From assembly GCA_034687125.1 (NCBI GenBank), contig JAQGBZ010000054.1:1-64000 (forward strand): a stretch of 64,000 nucleotides of DNA, given 5' to 3'. This document shows, piece by piece, positions 38,468-50,500 of the stretch. Both the position numbers and the translations under genes were made by a program. The notes under the pieces are model-generated. The model was given only the letters and a program-made list of their open reading frames with translations, made no database searches and had not been told where the DNA came from. Numbering within the stretch: position 1 is the stretch's first letter; the number at the start of each line of letters is the position of its first letter. Source of the stretch: Neelides folsomi. Lineage: Eukaryota; Arthropoda; Collembola; Neelipleona; Neelidae.

Positions 38468-41400
38468 TCAATCGTTCTCATTGTACTTTCTTTGAAGATT
38501 GAATGAAGCCATGTATTCGGCTTCGTTTTTATAAATGACCGGAGCAATCACATCTGTCGTTCTCGTTTCATTTATTTCGGATTGGTTCCTTCTCATTGGT
38601 CTTTTTGAGTTTCTGTAGGTGTTTCGTCGTTTTGAGAATCCAATGTATTCATCAGGGCCAGAGTCAATAGCGAGGGTTGTGATTGGAAAATCATCCAATC
38701 TCCTCCTTTCACAACTTCTCTTCCCGATTTCTGGACCAATTTGAGTCCAAAGAACTTCTTCTCGGGCCTTAAATCCTTTTAGTTGTTGAATTCGATTGTC
38801 AAATAAAATGTAATTATCGGATCCTTCTCGATATCGAGGCCACTCGTATCCAGAATGAAGGGGTGATCTTTAAACAAAAAATATTTAATTACAATTTACA
38901 ATTTGATATAACTTTAATTCAATTTATAACTTTTACCCCTTATGAATGAAGTTGATCCAAAAATCAACCATGATGTCGGAAATCAACCGATCTTCACCAG
39001 ATGAACTTTTAAACCCATTCATCAAAAATTCCAAATCTTTCCCATGCGATGCTAGACCAGAAAAAATATTAATATATTCCATATAATCAAAAAATAAACG
39101 TAATATTTATAATACAAAGTATTAGTGTGTTACTTTGATAAGCGCCAAAGCCAATTTTATCATTTGGTTTCCTTTTCAATCTTCTCCCTTTTGTGTTCAC
39201 ACGATCTTCCAATTTTCTAGATGTATTTTCTTGTCCTTTTGGAACTCTGCTGGAGATTGGAGAATTTTCTTCATTTCTTTTTGGAACTTGTAGTACTTTA
39301 GAACCTTGTGAAATTGATTGCGAGTAACGATCTTCATGAGGCCTCTTTGGAATGGAACCCGAATACTCCAAATCCTTTTCATTTCTCTCATTGCTATCAT
39401 TACTGCTGCTAGAATCTGATGGTTCATGTAAACTCGATTCTTCATATTTAAGATGTCCGTTGTAAGAAGGTTTTACTAACTGAGGTTGATCATCTTCATA
39501 TTCAGCATTTAAAGGAGAAATGTAATCATACACATAAAAGTAAACTGGTGCATAGCGAGACCATTTCTTTGCCATTGAAACTGCAGGAATGTTGAAGAGG
39601 AAGTCAGAAACAACCTAAAATAAAAAACATGGATTTTGTACAAACACTTAAGTGACTTTAGATTGGCTCAACAGTATATTTCAATAGCAGCAGTATAAAA
39701 TATATATTATTGTATCATGAACCCTTTCAAGAGAATCAAAGGCTTGCTCTTCCCGTTCAGTAGCATTCAATCCAGCGAAATAATCAAAATTGACGAGTTC
39801 AGTTAGAAGATCGGGAGAAGCAGATTCGCTCAACGACATCATTTTTCTTATAAAGTTTTTTAATCCTTTTGAACTTGACAAAATATTCATTGCCACCTCA
39901 TTTTCGTTTAAAGCCGATAAACCTTTGTGTTAGAAATGTTATTATCTTTATAAAGAAATATAGCTTAAAAAATGAAGAGAGAATTTAAATATACAAAGAC
40001 TCGATTGCATTTTTAAACTTACTTGAGATAAATCCAGACATCTCCGAACTTGTAATTCCAACAATTAAAGGCACTTGTAAAAAGTTTCCTTCAGAAATTG
40101 CCACAAGAGGATCAGAACTCACAACAGGAGGAAGAAATCGATTATCTGGTGTTTTTTGAATGACACAGTTGGCCATTTGTGATTTTCCTATTTGGTTTTC
40201 TTTCTAAAAAGTCAATAATTTAAAACATCAATTAAAGGAAATTAAATAAATGATAATTGTGTTTAATCCTATAATTTTGTTATTTAAGAAAAACATACAT
40301 AAAGCTGATAATCAGAAAGAACAATATTTCCAACGGTTTGTTTCTGTAAACATCGGATTGCTCTTTGTACTGGAAACGTTGGGCAGGAATTTTTTACTGC
40401 AACTTCCCCAAAGGTTGTTTTAGGAGTCCTATCAATGGCAGTTGGAGAAACCGGAGATCCTCCCATCATTATAATCCGATGAATGAGACCTTTGGAAAGC
40501 TCCGAGGTGCTCAAAAGCCCCAATGTCATTGCGGATGATCCATGACCCATCACCGTTACTTGATTACGATCGCCACCAAAGAATGGAATAAACTTTTGCA
40601 CCCATTCAAGGGCTAGAATTTGATCATAAAGTCCCATGTTTCCACTCAATTCTTCATTATTTGCACTTAAAAATCCTATAAAAATTCAAGAAAGTAGTAA
40701 ACTTAGTTTTAGTTTTAATTAAATAACATAAATATAAAATACTAATTGATATCATTGATATGCATCTGCAATATATTAATTATACATTACCCAAAGAGCC
40801 AAGCCTAAACTGTGGAGTAACGACAATAATCTTTTTGGAAAGAAAAACTTCTGGTTGTAAATCAGATATAAGACCCGTCGACATTACTCTGAATATTCCT
40901 TCATTAATTGAATCAAGACTTTCGCCGGGGAACCAAACAAGAACAGGAAGATTGCTCAATCCTTCACCTTTCTTTCCCTGTAAAAACAATTAATATTAAT
41001 TGATCACTTTTGAGTGTTGATTTAACTTTTAATGATATTTTACACTCAATGGGACGTAAACGTTGAGAAATAAGCAGTTTTCATCTCCGATAATCTTTCC
41101 ATTGGATGAGATTTGTGGACACGGTGGACCAGATTCTGTTGCTTTAAAACTCTGGTTCAAAATCTTCATTTGTGGACGCTACATAAAGAACGGTTTTATA
41201 TGTACTCAATCAACTTTAACTATTAATTCTAACATTAATTTATACATTAAACATTAAAATATATGGAGTTATCAGTTTTACTTGAAACCGGAGATTTTTA
41301 GTTGGAGCAACTCCGAAAGGAATTCCTTGAAATTGGCCAAATCCACGAGTTTCTTGTCCAAATGAACTTGAGAGATTCATTCGCTTACCAAATATTCTGA

Positions 41401-41638
41401 TCGTAGTTTCTTCATTGGGATATATGGAACTGTATTTAATTTGTATTGAAACCAGTTTCTCCGAATTTGAAGTTGAAGGACCCTTTTCTTCAAAATGACC
41501 CTTCGGCTTTGAATTTTCCTCACTTGGATGAAATCTTGAATGTTCATAATCAAAATCTCTTTCTCCCAATGAGAAATAAAACAATGAAGAAGAAGCGAGT
41601 AAAAAGAATATACACGTGTTAGTCCGATGATAAATCAT
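38468..41638 (-). CDS. Carboxylesterase-like protein with lost nucleophile
   Basis: About nine exons between 41638 and 38468 give roughly 850-900 residues. A signal peptide (IFFLLASSSLFYFSLG) leads to a Ser/Glu-rich stretch, then an alpha/beta-hydrolase fold of the carboxylesterase/cholinesterase type: GFGQFQGIPFGVAP, SENCLFLNVYVP equivalent (GDENCLFLNVYVPL), VLVWFPGESL, VTPQFRLGSLGF, GNMGLYDQILALEWVQ. Where active members have GESAGG after VTVMG, this one reads GHGSSAM, so the Ser nucleophile is Gly. The later Glu (ITSSEMSG) and His (ASHGKDLEFL) regions are recognisable. About 100 residues of Ser/Glu/Lys-rich low complexity interrupt the fold around 39200-39480, and a basic tail (RRNTYRNSKRPMRRNQSE) ends it. 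Non-catalytic relatives (glutactin, neurotactin, neuroligins) are adhesion proteins; I see no clear C-terminal transmembrane segment. Confidence 0.78.
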
Positions 41639-43416
41639 TTTGATGAAATGATTCGAGTAAAAGAGTTAATAGGTGAGAATGACCATCACTTTTGGTGGAG
41701 GGATGGAAAATGAATCGTGACTTTCTTTCCCTAATTCTCTTTCATTACTAAAAGGAACCTTAAAACCAATCTCGTCTCCTACTACCAAAAGCAATTTAGA
41801 GCAATGATCATTTTAAACCATATCACAAGTTTTCTTTGTTTGCCTAAAGTCTCGCTTCTTTTCGTAGAATTCACGTTGGCTAAATATCCACAAAACCACC
41901 TTGTCATTTTTTCATCTCATTTTTAGCTATGCTATAAAACCTACCTGTGTATTAAGTATACCATCCATGTATAAAATCCATTTAAGTGATTTTAAAGATA
42001 AATACTAATGATAATTTAACTATTCCAAAACTCCAAACGTCTAAACTTCGATCAAGACTACCAATATAAACACAACATACCACAGTGTGGTGTATTGTAA
42101 TGAATGAAATATTTGTATTACAAACAAATAAATTCTAATAACTCGCTACTACCTAAATGGTCTCAAAATAAATAAATATTATTGTATTAAATCATATATT
42201 AATAAATGTTGGATTCAGCGGATTCAAAAAATATGAAATAACTTTTATTATGAGATTATGACAATGGCAATAAGATAGCCATTTGAAGTGTAAAATTGGT
42301 TTAAGGAAACGCTCTTGTTGAATTACTTCAAGAGGTAATTTAATTCGTGTAGGAAAACTTTGAACCGTAAAGCAGAGCGAATGACGCTCTTTCAGACTTG
42401 TCACTTCGTTGGCTTCAAAACCTTGAATTTTCACAAGAAAAACGATCGTTGTAATTTACCATAAAAGATTACTCTTACTCGTTTAAAACAAATTCATTGA
42501 TCATCATTTGTTTTCAAGTACAGGAAATTCCAACAATAGTCCAGGTCTGAATATCTAAACAATGCAAAAACGACCAAATGCGTAAATGATAAACGCAAGT
42601 AAATATCCCTCTATTTAAGTGCGGATGTCTAAAAATTAATTATGCACCAAAAGGAATTTCGGTAATTATGTCGAATCTTATGTCAAATGCCGTAAACAAT
42701 AAAGGTGTCCTTCATATTTTTTATGATGAATTCATTTGTCAATTATAAATTGTACCAATTAGTCGGGTTTAACATATTTTATATTTATCAAAAGATAAAT
42801 GTATAATATACATATTCTCTTGTACATGATACATTAAATAAAGAGTTTGAATGTGAACCTTTAAACAAATATTTAACCTAATTGTACACTAATTAACCAT
42901 TTTATAAATTTTAGATCATTTTTTTTATGATTTAAAGAATAACAATTGAAATAAATGATTAATGAATAATGAATTTAAGAATATCAATTCGCCATGCTAT
43001 TTAAACTATCTCTATTTACGTGTTGTATTCATTACAGTTTCAAAATTTGAAGATTATGAATACTTTTATATCTAACTAATGCACATAAATATTTGTAAAA
43101 GTATAAAAACAATTCAAGAAATGGTAATTTCTTAATGCTAATTTTACGAAACTTTCAAACCTACCTATTACTCATACAATGTATCAAAATTAAAATATCT
43201 GTAAATATAAAGAAACAGAAACCACAAACTGAAAGCAAAAAAAGAAATCAATTTAAGTATATTTAAAAAGCAAATGAATTGTTTTCGAATTTTCATACAA
43301 CAAATTTCAAAATTAAATAACTAATTATGTATAATATACTTAAATTATTTAAAAAATACTATACATTAACACTAAGAATTTATCATAAAAATTATGTATT
43401 TTGAATAATTACACAA
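41639..43416. other. Intergenic, no gene seen
   Basis: About 1.8 kb of AT-rich sequence. The 80-codon minus-strand frame at 42192-42434 lacks flanking exons and family resemblance. The first 200 bp should hold the promoter of the esterase-like gene. Confidence 0.4.
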
Positions 43417-43460
43417 TGTTAAGTATAACTGGTTATGTGTATAACCAGTTATACTTAACA
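43417..43460. repeat. Perfect 20-bp hairpin with 4-nt loop
   Basis: TGTTAAGTATAACTGGTTAT, GTGT, then the exact reverse complement of the first arm. It lies about 70 bp beyond the stop codon of the minus-strand TPR gene, so it is probably in that gene's 3' UTR or just past it. It could act as an mRNA 3'-end structure or be a tiny MITE remnant; nothing decides between them. Confidence 0.75.
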
Positions 43461-43527
43461 CTTATTACAAATTCACTATTATAGTAATAATTTAACTCTA
43501 GTTCTAAACGTATTGAAATAACAATAT

Positions 43528-45775
43528 TTAATTATCACCTTTATCTTCGGGTTCATCCCCAGAAACTCCTCCCTCTTCATCGTCTGAATCTTTTTCATTT
43601 TCAATGACAGTATTGTCAGCTTCATCCTCACTTGATGCAGAATCAGAATTTTCTTCTCCGTTATCTTCAAATTGCTCAGAATTAGAATCCGAATCCGGTT
43701 CTTGTTCATTATCCAAACGTGGGCGTCTTCTTGAAGACGAATCTTGAGAACTTGAATCAGAATCAGACCGAACACGTCTTTTACCACGTCTTTGGTCCGG
43801 ACATTCGCAGGATGCGCAATGGGCGCCTTGGGAGCGTGATGCTTTTGACCCGTGACCTTCATCAGCGTAAATTGCTTTTTCGTTTTCCTCGAAATCTCGG
43901 CATCCTTCCGCTTCATCAATATCAGATTCTTCAAACTCTTCATCGTTCTCCTCTTTATCAACTTCATTTGAAGTTTGTTCCTTCATATTGTCATTGCTCG
44001 TGGAAGGTTTGGCATCTGAATTCCCATTTTCTTTTTTCCCTTTCTTTTCTTTAATATCGTCACCTTTCTCTTTTTCGTCGTCATTGCTAAAATGAATGTC
44101 CTTAAGCGGTTCAAGCTTCATTGGAGTGATTTTGATCAAATCTTCGGAAAACTTTTTGTATGCAACATCGTCTTCTTCAATCTCGCAAGCCTTTTCTCGT
44201 CCTTTGATAAACTGAAAATCAATAAAATTTTAATTTTTAATTGATGGTTCATGATTAAAGTTTAAAAATAAGTAAATAAGATATAAAAACTTACATCAAT
44301 TGCTAAATTGGCGTAATAATGAGCCCCTGATAAATGATATTCTGCTCTGAGACGGTGCATTAATGCAAAATTCCCCAGAACCTTTGAAGAGTCGCTTCCA
44401 AGCCAAAGTTTAAATTCTTCCAGAGCTAACTTTGCCAAACGGAATTGATTGAGAGTCATACAAAGTTGAGCTGCCTTTTCAAGATTGTCAATGAGAGAAT
44501 CTTCGGGACCTTCAGATGATTTGCTTCTTATCAACAAATATTTAATCATCAGTTTAGAAGCATTAAAGGCGTCCTAAATAAAAAAGCATACAAGTATTAG
44601 TTGGAGTTTTATTAATGTAACAAATAAAAGACAGTATTTTATATGAATAATATTATTCATTCAATGCATCGAGTCAAAATCATTATATTTAGATAAATAA
44701 ATACTTTATGAATAAGTGTTTAGAATCACATACATAAGAAACATTCTTGAAAACAAATAATGTCTTTGATGAAACTAAAATGGAAGTAAGAAGCAGCCAC
44801 AGTTCAGAGGATTCGGGATTCTCTTTGAGTCCTTCTTTGAGTAATTTGAGTGCTTCTTCAAGCGATCCTTCCTCGTTATTCATATCGCACAAGTATACTT
44901 CGACCATTGCAGCGTAAATTGTTGAGATTTTCAAGCAAATTTTGTTCGAGTCTTCCAAAAAGCTTTCCTTAATTGAGTTAACAAAATATTAATATTTGAT
45001 AAAGAATTTAATACTAAATGGTTTAGTTAGGTTTTCATTTAAAAAATCAGTAAAAGGTTTCTAAATTTCATTAATGTTACATAATTGTTATATAATTTAA
45101 CTTACAATCAATTGATCTTTCATATTATTTGTTCTTGGATCAAGTAAAAGTTCAGTATGCTGCCTTTTCAACATTTCAAATTCAGTTTTCAAAATCTTCA
45201 GTCCAGTTTTATACAACTCGATTGCTTCATTTTTCTTGGAAATCTGTGCAAGGCCGAAATACTTGTCATAACCTTTATCAGGCTCCAAATCGATTGCTTT
45301 CTGATAAAGAATTCGTGCTTCTTCATCGCACTCCTGGAAGAAAATAAAAATATCATTAGGAATAAAAAAATTGGTTATATAATAATGTTAATTTTATAAT
45401 ATTCGTATATTAAGAAATAAGAATAGTCTTTATTCTGGTGTTCAACTTACTCCCATTGAAACAGTAGCAGACGCAGCCATGAGAAGAGCGTCGACTGAAG
45501 ATGCATTGATCGTAATGGCTTCATTGGCTTTTTTAAGAGCTTCAGGAAAATTGTATTGGTCTTCAAAATCCTGAGCTTCTTTTAACAATGCTTCCACACG
45601 CTCAGTGGTACTTGATGTCGCAGAACTACCAGGATCTTTAACAATGATTTTGTTCTCCTCCTCGACATCTTTGACAGTGGTGGAATTCTTGGAATCTAAA
45701 GGAAAAACAAGTTAATGAAAGCTAACTAAAAGTAAATAAATCCAAAATATGAACCAGTAAACAAATCTTACCCAT
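43528..45775 (-). CDS. TPR protein with long acidic C-terminal tail (possible Acl4-like chaperone)
   Basis: Translation appears to start in a tiny exon: ATGG at 45775-45772, followed by a GTAAGA donor. The next exon joins as M-DSKNSTTVKDVEEEN. Further exons about 45695-45453, 45333-45107, 44967-44735, 44573-44296 and 44211-43528 follow. TPR-like helices include EAQDFEDQYNFPEALKKANE, EEARILYQKAIDLEPDKGYD and EALKLLKEGLKENPESSELW. The last 180 residues are extremely acidic with Asp/Glu/Ser runs and a short basic patch (RRGKRRVRSD). TPR plus acidic tail resembles the ribosomal-protein chaperone Acl4 (chaperone of Rpl4), and the order EAL...A...PDKGYDKY with a following IYAAMVEVYLCDM is suggestive. 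NASP-type histone chaperones are the alternative. Likely nuclear or cytosolic. Confidence 0.72.
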
Positions 45776-47504
45776 AATAAATTTTTAATTGATTATCTGA
45801 AATTATGAGGGATATCGAGATTTAATTGCGATTTTAGTAATTAAACTTGTAGTTCCGTCCGTGCCTCGTGTTCTTTTCTTGGAAAATGCCGAAGACGAAA
45901 ATCAGCTTCTCTTTGCGCCAAATTAAAAACGTGCAAAAATAACGCATGATTTATAATGCTGCTAGGCTAAATCTCATATTATGGCATTTCATTTCATCTT
46001 ATCATTTTCATGCTCTAAAAGACTCTATTTATCATGATGATCAATCAATAGTTTATTAATCAATTAAATATTTAATTGACAATTAAGCAATAATTGTAAA
46101 ATTCTAGGTTTGTTATGAATTTGATAGACGAAATATTGAATGAACTGGATTTGGGGCATGATTGAACATTGATAATGAATGAGAGTATTGCGAAATGTGT
46201 TGAAGCTCCCTCTGGCCTGGCTGGGGAGGTTGCAAAATGAGCCACGGAGAAAGATCTGAAATGTCCATTTGATAATCGCACACGTCCTATATCTCTCTTC
46301 CTATCCCTCCCAGTGATCTCTTTTCCCAAATCCCCAATGGAATGAAGTTGGACTGAGGCAGAGCCAGAGTGATAGTTGGCAGTGGGGGAAGTGGAGGATC
46401 CCAAATTGCACATTTCCTTCCCAAGCGCCTTTGGATGTGATAAGAAGTCAAATTACTCAAGTGGTCGTCGAAACTCTCACGTCTCTCCATCTCCTCTCCC
46501 CGTTCTCATCCATTCTACTTGCCCACTCACCCGAGGAATCGAGACTTTGATCCTCAGACCCAAATTTACTCCGTTCATTTTGATTGTAATCCAAATCGAG
46601 ACTCAAATTTAACTACAGATTTGGAGGCTCCGTTTAAAACAATGTAAAAACAGCTGCGGCCTTTTAATTTCATTGAGTGTGTAAAATGGTCCATTCCCCC
46701 TTCACACTACGGGACAGGCTGTGAGTCAGGACTATCCCAATTAAAAAAGAGTTCATTTCAGTTATAACATTTATTCCGTCGAGCTTTTCTCTCACACTCG
46801 GAATTGGTAAGTGGAGTTCTGTTTTAACATCCATGGATGTGGATATCCAGTTAGTTCCATTACTTCCATTCAGTCAGTGAATTATACGTATGGTAAAATT
46901 TCGATTGTAACACGTCTTGTTTAGCAGTTTAGTGATTGCAATTAGGAAATATTAAATATTTCAAACTCTAGGAATTCATTGTTTTGTAATTTACATTTAT
47001 TTACTCGTAGGCTGATTACTCTGATTTATCAGTGGGAGGGTGTATAAACTCTAATCATGCTTTTATTGGTCATTTTGCTGGTGTTATCGTGAAACAATTT
47101 TTGTGGTATGGGACTTCTAACATGCCATTCGTATGATAAACAATTCATTTTGAATTCACTCAAGAGTTTGGTCAATTAATCATTAAATTATTCATCAGTA
47201 TTAGTAAATAGAGTTAATCAGACTTGAATACCAAATTATCTCAATCTTTGCTTATTGTTGAAGTCATTAGTTCTTACGTGAGTTCAGTAACAAATTCAAA
47301 ATAAAATTTTCTCGGTCGCGAATGACGAAATAATGTGAAAATTGATAATTTTCGAGACTCGAAGTTCTTGATCAAAGAGGTCAAAGGTCAATTCATACTG
47401 TTATTACAATTCATAATATTATTACCTATTAGACTTTTATTACAAATAAGAACATAATGGATAGTTAAATGCTTAAAATTGCATTTCATTTTTAATTGCG
47501 CAGG
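45776..47504. other. Divergent upstream region of the TPR gene and mind bomb 2
   Basis: The segment about 46190-46640 is clearly richer in G+C than its surroundings, with many overlapping spurious frames, and is likely a promoter or 5' UTR region. A donor-like GGTAAGTGG near 46806 could end a non-coding first exon of mind bomb 2 that splices to the acceptor at about 47504. No coding sequence could be supported here. Confidence 0.4.
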
Positions 47505-47560
47505 TGAATGGTGAAACTGGGAAGTATACGAAATTAAGAAGTGGAGAGATCGTGGCTGAT

Positions 47561-50500
47561 ATGCACGAAGTGGGAATCAGAGTTGTTCGTGGTCCAGATT
47601 GGAAGTGGGGAAATCAAGTTCGTAAATCCTTTTTTATCAACAACTAATCTCATCATCTAATATTAAACAAATTTCGGATATCTTCAAAGGCCTTCATTTA
47701 TCCTTGGTACAGGACAATGGGGAAGGGCATGTGGGGACAGTGGTCGAAGTTGGACGACCTGGTTCTTCTTCCTCTCCTGATAAAACCGTCGTTGTTCAAT
47801 GGGACATGGGATCCAGGACAAATTATAGAATTGGATACCAAGATGCGTTCGATTTGAGACTCTTCGACAATGCCCCTGCCGGTACTTAAAATTCACGAAT
47901 ACCTAATTTCATTTGCTTCAAATTATCAAATTTATCCCAGCACAAAACAATTTCCAAAGAAGGATTTATATTCATTTGGAGCCGAATTGTGCTTAGATTG
48001 AATCCTTTTGGGACGGCTTGGGTGCCATTTATGGCTCCAAGTATCAATATCGGAAGGGACAAAAAATATCGATTTAGATAAGCTAAAAGGAAGGTGAAAG
48101 ACTGAGGTGAATAATGAAATATTTATATTATGGTAATTTCAATCTTTCCAGGAGTCCGTCACCCTAATGTTATCTGCGATGGTTGCAAAGACCACGGGAT
48201 ATCAGGAATGCTTTGGAAATGTGGTCGTTGTTTCGATTTCGATCTCTGTACAATGTGCTACATGAATGATACTCATGATTTGAGTCATCCCTTTCGTCGC
48301 TTTGATATGACTTCGTCGGCTGGGTAAAAACAATAAGGACATGTTTCCTTTTATTACTTTTTTATCATCTATTTGTGAGTGTTGTAAGATTAAACTTGTT
48401 TTTTCCTTATCATTCAAATTACATTTTTACTGTCTGAATTCTCTGAATGTCTGAATGCTTCCCGTTTGTTAAAATCATATTTGAATTTTAAATCATATTA
48501 TTGTTGTTATTTAGTGTTGATCTTCCTCCGAGACTTGAAAGTCCAAAGATAGTCTCTCGAGGAATATTTGCTGGTGCACGAGTTCTACGTGGACCAGATT
48601 GGGATTGGGGGAATCAAGACGGAGGTATGGATTATAATATGATTTAATAAAAATTTGGCTCACGTCTTTGTGGGCACCATCGCAGGTTTAAAAGTTTGAA
48701 GAGTATTCGAATCTCACGTTTGTAATATTGAACTTCTCAGGTGAAGGGAAGATAGGACGGGTTCAGGATATACGTGGGTGGGATAACGAGTCAGGGCGGT
48801 CGGTGGCGAATGTGATTTGGAGCTCAGGGTCCACAAATGTTTATCGATTGGGCCATAAGGGGAAAGTTGACTTAAAGTGCGTGCAGGCTTCGTCTGCTGG
48901 ATCATACTACGTAAATCATCTAGCCATACTTGGTGAGTTCTACATTCATTTGATTTATATGTCAAAATGAGACATGAATGTCAATTTTACAACTTTTAAA
49001 ACGATTCATTTTAACATTCAGCTTTTGTAATTCAGCTTAGTCTTTTCAATTTAAAAAAGGCAAATTGATTTGGAACGATTTTGTATTTAAAAGGAATGCC
49101 GTCGTCAACAATAAATCGGTCATCGCTCGCTGCGAAAACTCCAACATGTTCGAGTAGCAGTACGAGTAGTGGGATTTCCCTCAAGGCATCAACTGGGCAA
49201 AACTTTAATTTTAATGTGGGAGATAAAGTACAAGTGGCAGAGGACATAGCGAGACTTAAGGAAATGCAAGAAGGCCATGGTGGTTGGAATCCTCGCATGG
49301 GAGACGTAATTCTTTTTTATATCTCAATTTACATATTAAGAATACTCTATTGATTTTTATGGCTTCCGCACAAATAAATTTCCAAAACAAGTCATTGATC
49401 TTGTTAGGAGCCGACTTGTGCGTAGATTAATTCTTTTGGGACGGCTTGGAATATTTTTATTGTTCCAAGTATCAATATCGAAAGATACAAATTTACAACA
49501 AATAATTATAATATTTGTAATTGTAATTATTTATATAATGAAATGATGTTCAACATTTTGATCTTGTTTTTAGTTTATTGGGAAAGTTGGAACTGTCCAC
49601 CGCGTAACGGACAAAGGTGATATCCGCGTTCAGTATGATTCTTCAATCCGTTGGACTTTCAATCCTCAAGCAGTAACGAAAATAACTGCCTTCTCAATCG
49701 GAGATCTCGTTCAAGTTCATTCGGATGGAGCAAAGGTGAAAGAGCTTCAGAAAGGTCATGGGGAATGGGTCGATGTCATGAAAGATGTCCTTGGGAGAAG
49801 TGGAACAATTGTGAAGATTTATCCAGATGAAGATCTTCGAATCAATTTTGGATCTTCATCGTGGACCATGAATCCGCTTGCAGTTCGTTTAGTTCCTTCG
49901 GATAGATTTGAAGCGAATAATTCTATGTATGCTAATTGCCGAGAAGATACTTCTGGTTAGTAATATAATTTATTTATATTCTGAACCAAGATATAAAATA
50001 GTGACATGATATAAAATGCTTGGTTTTATTCCAAATAAATAATTGAAACCCTAAATGGCTTTTAGGTCAGGACCCAATGTCTGCAATGCTGCCGCAACTT
50101 TTGGATGAAGTTTCATTAGAACCCACAGCTGTCACTGTTGTTCAATTTATAAAAGAAACCGTACAAGGAAGAATCGAAGTGGCGAAGAAAATGATCCCAA
50201 AAATGAAAGACAGGGTAAGGTTTCATTTATGAATGACATTTTTAAACATTTCATTTTTCATTGTTAAAAGCTAAAAATGATATTGTTGGACAGTTGAATC
50301 ACAAGGGTGGTGGTAAAACTCCATTGCAAGTGGCTGCCCACCAGGGTCAGCTTGAACTCGTTGTTCTCCTCATTGCTCATGGAGCAAATCTTGAGGTTCC
50401 TGATGACGACGGAGACACAGCGCTTCATTACTCAGCTTTTGGGTAATTAATTTTTAATTGAAATTGAAAATTCTTTCAGCACAAATACAATTTCCAAAGA

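Noticed and set aside
42192-42434. 80-codon minus-strand frame as a gene
   Set aside because: Isolated, no domain and no supported exon neighbours.
46287-46612. Overlapping frames on both strands in the G+C-richer segment
   Set aside because: Longer frames are expected where stop codons are rarer; none has splice context or a recognisable domain, so I read the segment as promoter or 5' UTR.
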